Part shown: one piece after another, positions 31,628 through 41,685 of the stretch
Layout of the letters: every line of letters begins with the position of its first letter
Numbering within the stretch: the stretch's first letter is position 1
NCBI RefSeq assembly: GCF_030864355.1
Contig: NC_083394.1
Coordinates: 2,356,001 to 2,420,000 of the forward strand
Length of the DNA stretch: 64,000 bases
Source: Cutaneotrichosporon cavernicola
Lineage: Eukaryota > Basidiomycota > Tremellomycetes > Trichosporonales > Trichosporonaceae
Direction: 5' to 3'
Translations under genes and position numbers: made by a program
Notes under the pieces: generated by a model
What the model saw: the letters and a program-made list of their open reading frames with translations, nothing else
What the model was told of the DNA's origin: nothing
The model's database searches: none

Positions 31628-31715
31628 ACGGTGATCGTCTAGTGGTTTAGGATTCACCCTTCCCATCTTCACAGTCGGTCAGGGTGTGACACGGGTTCGA
31701 ACCCCGTTCGCCGTA
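31628..31715 (+). tRNA. tRNA-Gly (CCC) with a 15-nt intron
   Basis: Cloverleaf drawn by hand: acceptor stem ACGGTGA / TCGCCGT with discriminator A; D arm around TCGTCTAGTGGTTTAGGAT; anticodon stem CACCC / GGGTG; T arm ACGGG-TTCGAAC-CCCGT. The anticodon loop is 22 nt, so a 15-nt intron is placed after position 37 (about 31669-31683), giving anticodon CCC. A TCTTCTTTTG run just downstream fits a Pol III terminator. The A and B box sequences (TAGTGGTTTAGG, GGTTCGAAC) are intact. Confidence 0.8.
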
Positions 31716-31961
31716 TCTTCTTTTGTTCCAGGCGCATTCGTTGGTGCATCGGTCTTGGAGCAGCGCCGTCTCGGCTACTATCCGAGATCGCGTATCTCTA
31801 TCTCTCGGCTGCATTACGAAAACGCTCAAGGTCTCCAGAGAGAAGACAAATGGAGTCGAATGCATGTTTGAATGACGGAGACGCATGCGTGCTGTGGAGA
31901 TAGTGTGTGTGCGCTGTCGCAGTGGTTGCGGCAGATGTCGGAGCGCAACACTTGTCGCTAA
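31716..31961. terminator. 3' flank of tRNA-Gly with T-rich Pol III terminator
   Basis: TCTTCTTTTG begins directly after the tRNA and holds a T4 run at 31721-31724. The remainder of the interval shows no gene. Confidence 0.4.
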
Positions 31962-32717
31962 CTAGTGGTTGCAGGTCGGACCACAAGAGTGGTCGTGGTC
32001 ATGGTCGTGGTCTTGTTCCTTCTCCTCTTCTGGCCGGCCTTCGAACGCCGCCAAACTAATGAGCTGAAGGTTGCGCATCGGCTTGCCGGCGTTGGCGATG
32101 GCCGCCGCCGTCTCAGGGAGAGTGTAAACATCGCGTCCATTATTCTCCTCGCGCTCCTTGATTTCGTCCACAGCCGCATCCGATTCGAGCTTGCACCACT
32201 GCGAAACGGTCGTCTCAACCCATCCCTTGACGTACCCCTCCCCTTCCTCTCCGTCTCGTCCTACCGTCTCGAGCCCAACAACCTTGATAGGCGTGGTGGG
32301 GAGGTGGGCAACCAGAAGACCCAACAAGTTCTCAACAAGGTCGGCGTGCCACTGCTTGATGTGGTCCTTGCCCTCCGGTGCGTCGGCCCAGACCTCGTCG
32401 GAAGCAGAGGCAGGGTCAGAACGGATGACGAGAGTGAGCGCTTGTGCGCCGCCGGAGAGGGCGAGTTGCGCGTGACCGGCCCACGCGTTGGACTGGGAGG
32501 GGCCGGCGCGTGCTTCGACAACGACGTGTTCGCCGACCCCGAGGTCGAGCTTTGGAAGCGCGTCAGGGAGGTCGGAGAGGTGTCGGCGAGCAGAGAAGAC
32601 GGAGGGGGCAAGGCGAGGGCGGAGGGTGGAGAGGATGCGTCGTGAGGATGTGACGGCAAGAGGCTGAGCGCAGATAGGCCTAGCACGCGAAACGAGGTTG
32701 ATGGCGCGGCGCATCAT
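31962..32717 (-). CDS. Predicted mitochondrial protein with His/Asp/Cys tail
   Basis: Single exon, 251 aa. The first 45 residues are rich in Arg, Ser, Ala and Leu without acids (MMRRAINLVSRARPICAQPL), a good mitochondrial presequence. The middle is a compact alpha/beta-like domain (LDLGVGEHVVVEARAG, HIKQWHADLVENLLGLLV). The C-terminus ends in an alternating His-Asp run followed by CGPTC and NH, which could bind metal. I do not recognise the family and propose no reaction. It is divergent from FPP synthase across 261 bp. Confidence 0.72.
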   Translation of the reverse strand: MMRRAINLVSRARPICAQPLAVTSSRRILSTLRPRLAPSVFSARRHLSDLPDALPKLDLGVGEHVVVEARAGPSQSNAWAGHAQLALSGGAQALTLVIRSDPASASDEVWADAPEGKDHIKQWHADLVENLLGLLVAHLPTTPIKVVGLETVGRDGEEGEGYVKGWVETTVSQWCKLESDAAVDEIKEREENNGRDVYTLPETAAAIANAGKPMRNLQLISLAAFEGRPEEEKEQDHDHDHDHSCGPTCNH

Positions 32718-32978
32718 GAATGATTGAAAGTAGATAGTGGAGTAGTCAAAGTGGAGGTTGTAGCTCGTTGGTTTGTTGGGAGATCGGAAAGTGCCGAGAT
32801 GTTGGTGTTGGTGGGGGGAAGGGTTGGTCCTGGTGCCTGACTTGGTTCAGGGGTTTCAATCGTGCCATTTGTCGCGTTGGCTCTCTCGCGTTCATTTTGA
32901 CGATCCAGACGAGGGTCCCTCCAGCTATTCAGCCTATTGTCATTGTCATTCTCTCTTCTCATCTATACCATCAACACA
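32718..32978. promoter_or_regulatory. Divergent promoter, mitochondrial orphan / farnesyl diphosphate synthase
   Basis: 261 bp between two opposed start codons. CT-rich leader sequence (TCATTCTCTCTTCTCATC) precedes the ERG20-like ATG. No sterol-response element could be assigned with confidence. Confidence 0.4.
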
Positions 32979-34186
32979 ATGGCGACCAAGGAGGCCAAGG
33001 CAGCTGCGCGCGCACGTTTCGAGGGCGTCTTTGACCAGATTGCCGACGAGCTCCTCGCCTACACCAAAGCCCAGGGCATGCCCGCCGAGGCTATCAAGTG
33101 GTACAAGGACAGCTTGTACTACAACGTCCCAGGCGGCAAGCTGAACCGCGGCCTGTCGGTTGTCGACACCCTCGAGATCCTCAAGGGAGCACCGCTCAGT
33201 GAGGACGAGTACTTCCGCGCGGCGCTGTTGGGCTGGTGCATCGAGCTGCTGCAGGGCTTCTTCCTCGTATCGGACGACCTCATGGACGCCAGTATTACCC
33301 GCCGCGGACAGCCGTGCTGGTACCGCCAGAAGGCCGTTGGCAACATTGCCATCAACGACAGCTTTATGCTCGAGGCCGCCATCTACTATCTCCTCAAGAA
33401 GCACTTCCGCCAGGAGAAGTACTATGTCGACCTCCTCGAGCTCTTCCACGAGGTGAGTTATCTCTATCCCAATCTTAAAGGCTAGAGCTAATTCCAGACC
33501 ACGTTCCAGACCACCCTTGGTCAGCTCATCGACCTCATCACCGCCGACGAGCACCACGTCGACCTGTCCAAGTTCTCGCTCGAGAAGCACCACCTCATCG
33601 TCGTGTACAAGACGGCCTTTTACTCGTTCTACCTCCCTGTGGCCCTTGCGATGCGCGTCCACGGTATCCAGGACGAGTCCGCGTACAAGGCTGCCCTCGA
33701 CATTCTCATCCCCATGGGCGAGTACTTCCAGGTCCAGGACGACTACTTGGACGCATACGCCCCACCCGAGGTGCTTGGCAAGATTGGCACCGACATTCTT
33801 GTGAGTAGCGCGTGTGCGGCCCGGCAGGGGCCTGATGCGCGTGGAAGGGCGTGACCAGCGCTAGGGCCCAAACGAGACCCACACACGGCTGACCACAGGA
33901 CAACAAGTGCTCGTGGAACGTCAACATTGCCCTCAAGTATGGCACGCCCGAGCAGCGCAAGGTCCTCGACGACAACTACGGCAAGAAGGACGCCGAGTCC
34001 GAGGCGCGCGTCAAGGCCATCTACTCGGAGGCACCGATTTCGATCCCGGAGCGTTTCGAGAAGTACGAGAAGGAGAGCCACGACCGCCTGACCGGCCTCA
34101 TCAACCAGATCGACGAGGTCAAGACCGGCCTCAAGCGTGACGTCTTCGTCTCGTTCCTCAACAAGGTGTACAAGCGCACCAAGTAA
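32979..34186 (+). CDS. ERG20: Farnesyl diphosphate synthase
   Basis: Condenses isopentenyl diphosphate with dimethylallyl and geranyl diphosphate to farnesyl diphosphate for sterols, ubiquinone, dolichol and prenylation. Three exons: 32979-33452, 33498-33800, 33899-34186; 354 aa. The first Asp-rich motif is DDLMD (D99, D100, D103), preceded by FFLVS, whose aromatic pair limits chain length to C15. The second is DDYLD (about 239-243), followed by the GTDILDNKCSW block. The C-terminal end YKRTK is standard. Introns are 45 and 98 nt. Confidence 0.97.
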
Positions 34187-34324
34187 ACTCTATACCTAAC
34201 GTACTACACGTAATGGATTCCTAGATGCTCATGGAGGTGCTCACTGGATGGTGGAGTCGAACCGCAAGGAGCGCAACATGCATGTTCTCAGGGGAAGGCC
34301 CCAAACTCAGACTCACTCTCACTC

Positions 34325-34742
34325 TCAGTCACATGTCGAGCACGGCTGCCTTGAAAAAGGCCGCGGAGGATTCTTGCGGTAGAGGATGTAAATGTCCTCG
34401 AGATCCAACTTGATGTCGAGCAGGAGCCAGGTGCCATACGGTGTGGTCATTCTGTTGGAAGTGATAGGCTGAGTTACAGTTCCACGCTCCTCAGAGCCGT
34501 CCCACGTGTCGATCAACACCATCCGCTCACGGATACACGCCTCGCGCCAGGCTTGGGGAATCTCACCCAACTCGCCCAAATGCGTTTCTAGCTGCACATG
34601 ATGAGCAATTTCGGTGACAAGAAGTGCAGCCCCGACCCAAGCTGGATGAGCTGAATGATGAGAGTTGGCACCTTGGAAAGCGACGTTCGACGTGTCCGTG
34701 ATCAGAGTGTCGTCGAAATGGTGAGGCTCGAACTCGAAATCA
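34325..34742 (-). pseudogene. Coding-like segment of unknown family, possible relic or 3' exon
   Basis: On the minus strand a frame is open from about 34742 to a stop at 34325 and reads like real protein: VAFQGANSHHSAHPAWVG, ALLVTEIAHHVQLETH, IPQAWREACIRERMVLIDTW, then GTWLLLDIKLDLEDIYILYR. The 5' end abuts a splice-acceptor-like TTCGTAG; stops lie just upstream, and no ATG heads the open part except internal Met. Either it is the last exon of a gene whose first exons I could not resolve, or a truncated remnant. The family is not recognised. Confidence 0.4.
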
Positions 34743-35369
34743 CTACGAATTGGGGTTTAGGAGCCTACTTGTGGGCTTGGTCCGGAATACGCTCTGGTGG
34801 AGGGCCACCCCAATGGTGTCCCCCATTCTGGTCAAGCCCATCCTCCCCACGCTGGTCTAGAGATCGTGGTTTTGTTCTTCCAGTCTAACGTTATGGACGA
34901 TGGCCGAGCCAGTTCAAGTATTTGGCGTAGCAGAGTAGTAGTGTTGTTCATCTAAGGGAGTTTGGAGTGGGGCAGGCAACGGGAAAGTTGTCGTCATTCC
35001 TACCGTATCATAGCTTGACGTAAGTAATGAGGCCATTGAAACGGGAACGGCAGGCAGCCGCAGTCTGCAGTCTGGGTTTTGCTAGCTGATACTATCTTCC
35101 CGGTAGCATGTGGTGTGGTCACCATTCACCGCGTGGAATGACAAACGATCGAACAAGTCACGTCTCCACAACACGATCTCATTCATCATCCCACTTTGAC
35201 TCTGATACCCAACCCCATCCTCGGGCACATCAGATCAGAACCTCCAGTGTCTTGATTGGCTCCACCCACCTTGACCTTCACACGGTCGTTAGTTACCTTT
35301 TGAAACCGTAAACAAACACTCAACTACTCAATTCAATCATCCTCTGTCACTCAAACCCTGACACCTGGC
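34743..35369. other. Intergenic or undetermined 5' exons of the relic
   Basis: Short frames only. A minus-strand ATG near 34937 opens a 38-codon frame, a possible leader exon for the coding-like segment, but I could not connect it in phase. Confidence 0.35.
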
Positions 35370-35933
35370 ATGTCTGCGCCGCCACCCGATAAGAGCGTGG
35401 AGGGGATATCGACCCCGATCGCTGCAGTACACTCGCGCACAACGAGCCCAAACATCTCGGCGTCGTCGACGACAGCGACGCTCGCGGCGGCGCATCCACA
35501 CCCATCTTCCCTCCCCGATCACACATCGAGTCCCACAGCGACGCCCGCTCCTGTGCGAACGGCCGGGCCAGGACTTGCGTCAAGCCCAAACCTGATGCCA
35601 CTCAGCTCCACACCATTAAGCGGCGCGCGGCCGGGATCCGGTCCGTCTTCCCCCACCCACGGCGAAAGACACACTCTCCCTTCGTGGCTTTGGCACACGA
35701 CGCACACGACGAGTTACACGTCCGACAAGGCTGGGACGCGGCGGCGCGACGTGCGCGAGCGTCGGTTGTTTGGGATGGTTGTGTCGGCACATGCGCAGGA
35801 GGAGAGCCTGGATGGGCGCGACGGATTGGACTGGAGGGAAGGACAGGAAAGTGGAGTTGGGACTGGGAGTGGGAGCGGAGGAGAGGGTGAGGAGGGGGAC
35901 GAGTCGAAGAGGGAAGAAAGACGGGACGGTTAG
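35370..35933 (+). CDS. Small Ser/Pro/Thr-rich orphan
   Basis: Single frame of 187 aa starting with MSAPPPDKSVEGIS. The first 100 residues are Ser/Thr/Pro/Ala-rich. The centre has LPSWLWHTTHTTSYTSDK followed by a basic RRRDVRERRLFGMVVSAH segment. The end is Gly/Glu-rich. Pyrimidine-rich and CTCAACTACTC-type leader sequence precedes the ATG, as in other genes here. No family recognised; it may be a short conserved Tremellomycete protein or chance. Confidence 0.45.
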   Translation: MSAPPPDKSVEGISTPIAAVHSRTTSPNISASSTTATLAAAHPHPSSLPDHTSSPTATPAPVRTAGPGLASSPNLMPLSSTPLSGARPGSGPSSPTHGERHTLPSWLWHTTHTTSYTSDKAGTRRRDVRERRLFGMVVSAHAQEESLDGRDGLDWREGQESGVGTGSGSGGEGEEGDESKREERRDG

Positions 35934-36450
35934 AGCGCGTCAAATCGTGATCGCGAGGGTGAGGGGAGCGCGACAGTCGACAGTCGAAGGAGAATGATGT
36001 GGGCGGGCAAGGGAAGAGGCGAAGTGTGATCGGGTGCGGAATGAAGACGCGATATAATAATGGTGACAGGCAAAACAACAGGGGATGCGATCAAAGTGAG
36101 ATCTCGACGAGTTGGGGATTGGGGAGCGACAGGTGTGAGAATGTAGACGGCAACTGGACATCAGGTTAGTACTCAATCCTAATGGCATCCTCACTGACAC
36201 CAGATCTACTTGCTCCACGCGCTCCAGACTTCGAGGTAACCACAACCGCCCCTAGACATGCAATATCCAGGGCAATACCACGTTGACGCTATTCCAAACG
36301 CTCACACTCGTGTTAGCTGGAATCTCAAACTTGGCCGCATACACGTCAGGCCGCCCTCTGCACTAGCCTCACTAGGCTTTACTACACTGTAATGATTCTA
36401 TACATCGACCACTAGGTCTATCGTCGTGATCCCAAACCATTATCCGTGGC
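35934..36450. other. Intergenic
   Basis: 517 bp between convergent gene ends. No coding sequence is supported. It should hold the 3' ends of both neighbours. Confidence 0.45.
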
Positions 36451-38162
36451 TTACTCGCCCCAGGGCGAGCGGGCCGGGACAGCGTTCATGCTGAACGAGC
36501 GGATGGGCGCCTCGGCGGCCGACTCGTCCTCGGCTACGGGCTCGGTCGTGGCCCAACGCGCGCGGTCCTCGTCAATGACCTTCTGCACAGCCTCGGCAGC
36601 GGGACCCCACTCGACGCGGAATGCGAGCTCGACGTCGCGCTCATGGACGGGCACGGCCTCCTGGCCTGGCGCGGCGTTCGCAAGGAACACACGCAGAAAG
36701 TTGGTCAGGCAAACGTCCGTGTGGTAGTTGGCACCTGGCTGGCCAAACTTGATCGCCCAGTCGTACCTGGAGTCAGTTGGCGAAACACTACATATGTAGA
36801 GCACGCAACTCACCTCATGTTCGAGTTGATTACAACGCCACCTGGCCGTGGGACGAGGCAGAACGTCTTGCCCTCGTGCGAGGCGCGGCCGATCTCGTAC
36901 GCCGCGTTGCCGAGCCACTTGAGCATGACCTCGCGGTCGTTCTTCAGTTCCTGCATGCCACCCCTGATCGCACGCGCAACGGTGCGGGCACGGATGGCGG
37001 GCTTCTGGCCCTGCGTCTGAGAGGGAATGGGGATCTCGCGCATCTGCGCGACGTTGGCCACGAGGGTGGGGAGGTTGCGCGGGAACGCACGGTCACCCTG
37101 GTGCCAGCTGCGGTACTGCCCATTAGCATTAGTTCACCCAAGGGGGTGACTCACGTTGATGGTCTGGACAGCGCGGTCGACTCTCCGGCCAGCGCGCTCG
37201 AGCACGCCAATCCACCACCCGGACAGCATATCGCCGTCACTGCAGTGTTCGCCAGCCGTGCGAGAGGCGGTGATGTGCGCAAGCTCCCTGAGCGACAGGC
37301 GGACGGTGAAGAACTCCCCCGCCGTAGTGGCATCGGAGTAGCCCTTGAAGACCTCGGGCACATCCATGGGCTCGAGCAGGTCAAGGTGGTAGTCCTTAAG
37401 CGTCTTCTCGCCCGCGAGAGGGATGGTGACGTGCGGAGCAAATGTCGGCATGTCGTCACCGAGGTCGGCGAAGCGGCCCATGTTGTAGAACAAAGACACG
37501 TCTTCGAGGAAGCGCGAGAAAGCCGCTGCGTCGCCAAGCACGTGGCCCCAGTTGATACCGAGCACCGAGTTGCCGTTCGCGAGTGTCGAGAGTCGCACGG
37601 CGACTTGAGGCGCATCCGCGCCGGGCACGAAGAAGTCGTCGCGCAGCGGTGGAGCGTATGATCCCAGTGACTCCTGGACCACGTTCTTGGTCGGGTAAGG
37701 GTACTCGTCCTCCGTCGTCTGGGTCGAGAACGGGATCGGCGACTCGGTGAGGGAGATCTGGCGTTAGGATGGACTTGATCGGGGTGGATCGAGGAGTGCC
37801 TCCCGCCACGGTGGCCACCTTCTCTACCCCTCACACCCTCGCCTTTTAGCACAGCGGAAACTCCTCCTCTGTTGCACCATCCCTCCAGACAATTTTCCCA
37901 GCTTGCACCGACTCACCGCAAACTCGGGGAACGACGGCGTCGAGCTCTTGACAAAGCGACCACAAACAACAGGCCAGAAGCTCGCAGCAGTCGCAAACGC
38001 CTTCTTGAGGCGTTCCTCGTCAAGGGCAGTGGGGAAGGCGAGGACGCTCGTGACAAAGCCAATGTTCCAGCAGCTGATGGGGGCGACGGGCACCTCCTGC
38101 TGGCCCAAGGCGTTGGGGTTGGCGTTGGGTGCTGGGGTAATGAACCCTTCGTTGATCGCCAT
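36451..38162 (-). CDS. BAHD-like acyltransferase (transferase family)
   Basis: Four exons: 37917-38162, 37155-37757, 36814-37115, 36451-36766; 488 aa, in phase. The catalytic HxxxD motif is present as NWGHVLGDAAAF, and a degenerate DFGWG-type structural motif appears as YDWAIKFGQPG near the C-terminus. Such enzymes move acyl groups from acyl-CoA to alcohols or amines. The fungal members are varied, so the substrate is unknown. The first intron is 159 nt; the others are 39 and 47 nt. No secretion signal is seen, so a cytosolic location is likely. No biosynthetic cluster surrounds it. Confidence 0.85.
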
Positions 38163-38869
38163 AACTTTTGAGGTGGTGAGGTGTGACAAAGTTGTTAAGA
38201 GAGTTTCAATGGTGGGTGAGACGGGTCTTTGAAGTCAATGTTTCTGAATCGCGTAGAAGGCGCGCCGGATCCGAAGGCAAGTCCGAGATCCGAGGCGGTG
38301 ATGTCACTTAACACGAGCTGATAATCGGCCATGCACTAGAAATGCTGTCAACATCCTATCTACACTAGTGTGGATCGTTATTGACTTGAAAAATCGGTCA
38401 TGCATGCTGAGGACTGAAGAGACCAGTTAACGCAATGGGACCAATACGTATGCATGGCTTGCTTGAGGTTGAGGTAAAGAGCAGGATCACGTGAATCCAC
38501 GTGGTGTTACGTAAATATCATATCAAACGGAGGCATTTCGTCATGATATTACAGTGCCAAGGCGCAGCAATGGCTGGGCGGTTGAGTGGTTGACCCACGA
38601 TGACAACGGTACACCTTCCCTTGCCTTTAGGACCAATGGCCCCAATAGCTCCAATAGCCCCAATAGCCCAAAAGGCCCAACCGACATCACCTGTGGCTCA
38701 CACTCTACTCTTGCCGCTCAATCGATAACATCCAACATCCATCATCATCAACCCATCTCATCTTCATATCTAAACATCTACTTCCACCCAACTACTCAAA
38801 CCCCACATCCAGTCTCATATTCGACTCAATACTACTCCTACACTCCACAACACTTAATTCCCCATCATC
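38163..38869. other. Divergent intergenic region, acyltransferase / Rab7
   Basis: 707 bp. Contains a CACGTGG-type sequence near 38498 and long C/A-rich leader sequence just before the Rab7 start. A GGCCCCAATAGC-like short repeat occurs three times near 38638-38668. No gene is supported. Confidence 0.4.
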
Positions 38870-40011
38870 ATGGCCTCCGCCAACCGCAAGAAGGTCCTCC
38901 TCAAGGTACGTCGCTTGTCGCTCTCATCCGACAAGTCACAATATCACCATCAACGCGTGTGACCTTGACGTTGCTTTACTTAATGATCACTCGACTAGTA
39001 GCTGACACCAGGTCATCATCCTCGGCGACTCTGGGTAAGCTTGCGCTGTCGGCCGCCGCGCGTTTGAGATGCTGACCTTAACCCCTTACCCCTGTCGGAC
39101 CCTCGCGAATTGCCACCATTCGGTACTCTGGCGTGACGTCTCCCACCCCACATGTTCCCTTTCGTCTGCCGCGCTCTGTGCACCATGTTTGGTCCTTGTT
39201 GCCCTCCACTCACTTGTCGCCACCAGCGTCGGCAAGACCTCGCTCATGAACCAGTATGTCAACAAGCGCTTCTCGAACCAGTACAAGGCTACTATCGGTA
39301 TGTTGTCGTGTCGTGTTTGGGGCGCAGGGCTGACACTGTCGTCTCTCAACCTCGCGCTATCGCGTCCTCTTCCCCTGATGCATCCTCTCCCTGTCAGGTG
39401 CCGACTTCCTCACCCGCGAGCTTGTGGTCGACGACCGCGTCGTGACGATGCAGCTGTGGGACACTGCCGGCCAGGAGCGTTTCCAGTCCCTCGGTGTTGC
39501 CTTTTACCGCGGTGCCGACTGCTGCGTACTGGTGTACGACGTCAACTCGAGCAAGAGCTTTGAGGCTCTCGATGGCTGGAGGGACGAGTTCCTTGTGCAG
39601 GTAAGATGGGCGTTGTCCCTTCCTGGGCCCTTCGCGTGCTGACTCCAGGCCTCCCCACACGACCCCGAGAACTTCCCCTTTGTCGTCCTTGGCAACAAGA
39701 TTGACATGGAGGAATCGAAGCGCATGGTGTGTCTCCTCGCCGTTTATCGCTAACGTTTAGGTCTCCCAAAAACGCGCGATGACGTGGTGCCAGGCCAAGG
39801 GCAACATTCCGTACTTTGAGACCTCGGCCAAGGAGGCCATAAACGTTGAGCAGGCCTTCCAGACCATTGCCAAGAATGCGCTCGCCCAGGAGGCCGAGAC
39901 TGAGCTGTGAGCCACGCCTAAACCATCTCTGACAGCAGGTACGCCGATTACCCCGACCCGATCCGCATCGACTCGGACAGCTCTCAGAACTACGGCCCCT
40001 GCAGCTGCTAA
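38870..40011 (+). CDS. YPT7: Rab7-type small GTPase (Ypt7)
   Basis: Controls homotypic vacuole fusion and late endosome traffic. Seven exons: 38870-38905, 39012-39034, 39227-39297, 39398-39600, 39649-39726, 39761-39906, 39939-40011; 209 aa. GTPase motifs: GDSGVGKTS, effector region [34 protein letters not shown]. The C-terminus CSC allows double geranylgeranylation. Exon 2 is only 23 nt and the third exon is 71 nt; introns range from 32 to 192 nt, longer at the 5' end, as often in highly expressed genes. Confidence 0.97.
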
Positions 40012-40512
40012 GTTACGCTGTGCGGCGCATTTAGACTGGCCTGCCGACTGCGAGAATTGTCGTTACTTCATTCATTCTAATCGTTCTTTGGTCGGCCTGT
40101 AGACTTTGTACAAGGTAGCGGGGGAGATATGATGCGGGCGTGTTTGCAGGTGTGAGTGGATGCGATGCGTTTGACCTCGCTGTCCATCATTTCCATCAGC
40201 CGCTTTGCTGCAGTGTAGGCACATCATGTATCTTTGCCCAAAACTGGGGTCAGAAACAGGCATATTGGTGGTGGTGGTGGTGGTGGTGGTGGTGGTGGCG
40301 ACGACTAGCGGGAGCAGATTGGGATTGAGATTGAGCTTGAGTGGATCAAACGGGATCAAAGCTCACGTGATGACACCTTCAAGCCCTTTGGGTTACATAT
40401 TGCAAGCGAGGAACAACAATCCCAAAGTGATGGCTCCAACACTCCAATAACAACCACTCACATCCCTCAATCACCTCAATCACATTTAAGACAAAGCGAG
40501 GCAACAATAACA
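40012..40512. other. Intergenic between Rab7 and NC2-alpha
   Basis: 501 bp holding the Rab7 3' flank, a GTG microsatellite and an A/C-rich NC2-alpha leader. No gene is supported. Confidence 0.45.
40266..40299. repeat. GTG trinucleotide microsatellite
   Basis: About 11 uninterrupted GTG units lie in the intergenic region between Rab7 and the NC2-alpha gene. A useful length-variable marker. Confidence 0.92.
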
Positions 40513-41287
40513 ATGCCACCAAAGATGATCAAGCGGTCCAAGAACTCGCGCGTGAGTAACGACCTCTCACCTTCCCTGGTCGCCGTTGGTCCTTGGTCTT
40601 TGGTCCTCAATCCTCCATCGCAGCATTGTCCCGTGCCCAGCTGACACCAGTTCCCAGTCGTACGTCTGGCTACTCACCAACCGACTAGCTCTATCCCCTC
40701 TCACTCTGTTAACTCCAGGCGCGCATCAAGAAGATTATGCAGATGGACGAGGAGGTTGGCAAATTAGCGAGTGCCACTCCTGTCATGATCTGTGAGCCGC
40801 ACGACAAACTTGGGAATAAACTGACAACAGCAAAATCGCTCGAGTGTTTCCTCCAGCTGTTGATAGACGAGACGGCAAAGGAGACTCGTGAGCGCGGCTC
40901 GCGCAAGATGGTCCCATATCACCTGTGCGTTTCTCTCACATTGTTTGCTCCCCATGTTTGAAATCAAAACACGCCGCTGACAGTAGCAAAGCCATGATTG
41001 ACAAGTCGGACCAGTTCGACTTTCTGCGCGAGCTCGTCGAGAGCATCCCGGATCCGCAGGAACCCAAGACGCCAGCGCGCCGCAAGTCGACGGCAGCTGC
41101 TGAGGGGTCGGCACGGAAACGCGGTCCTGCCGTGGGACGCGCTCAGAAGAAGGAAGAGGTGCCGGCGCCGGGGTCGTTACCTGCCATCGGGACGTGGAAG
41201 CGCGAGTCCGAGGGTGCCGAGGGGCCTGGCGAGGGCGGGCGCGGCATGTTTGACGATCACGAGGACGACAACTATGACGATTACTAG
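40513..41287 (+). CDS. BUR6: NC2-alpha (DRAP1/Bur6), histone-fold repressor of TBP
   Basis: Alpha subunit of Negative Cofactor 2, which with NC2-beta clamps TBP on DNA. Five exons: 40513-40551, 40651-40659, 40719-40791, 40831-40924, 40987-41287; 171 aa, in phase. Exon 2 is only 9 nt, encoding Phe-Pro-Val, and restores the family start (RFPVARIKKIMQ). The histone fold spans residues about 14-95: ARIKKIMQMDEEVGKLA, then LECFLQLLIDETAKET, then FDFLRELVESIPD. The remainder is a charged Gly-rich acidic tail ending DNYDDY. Without the microexon the protein would lack the FPx motif. Confidence 0.93.
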
Positions 41288-41685
41288 CTTTTGCGCCTCG
41301 AGTATATTGTACCATTGCTTGCCTGTACCATGTATCATGACACCGCACCTGAGGTTGCTGGAAGGAGGACGAGAACATTGTGTTGGATTCATCCTCTGAT
41401 TGATGCATCCGCTGTCTGACTGCATTGCAGTCTTGTACGTAGAGGCGAATTATGCTCACATACCAAGTAGTCAGGCTGTGCTTCATCAAAGAGTCGCATG
41501 GGTGCAAGCCTAGATTAAGAGTTACAGTAGCACTCATTGCCGCATCGCTGGCAAGGTCTCACAAGGTACACATTAACTACACAGTACACGGAAGTAGAGA
41601 GGTAAAGACGACAGGGATAGGAGGCCGAAATGGATGATGAGGGAAAAAAACGTAGAGAGATTTTAGGTGTCCAGTCGTTGCGCGA
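41288..41685. other. Intergenic between two convergent genes
   Basis: 398 bp between the NC2-alpha stop and the SWI1-like stop. Both 3' ends are expected here; no coding sequence is supported. Confidence 0.45.

Noticed and set aside
31628..31715. tRNA-Glu reading of the tRNA gene
   Set aside because: The D-arm looks Glu-like, but placing the intron at the canonical position after base 37 leaves anticodon CCC, so Gly was preferred.
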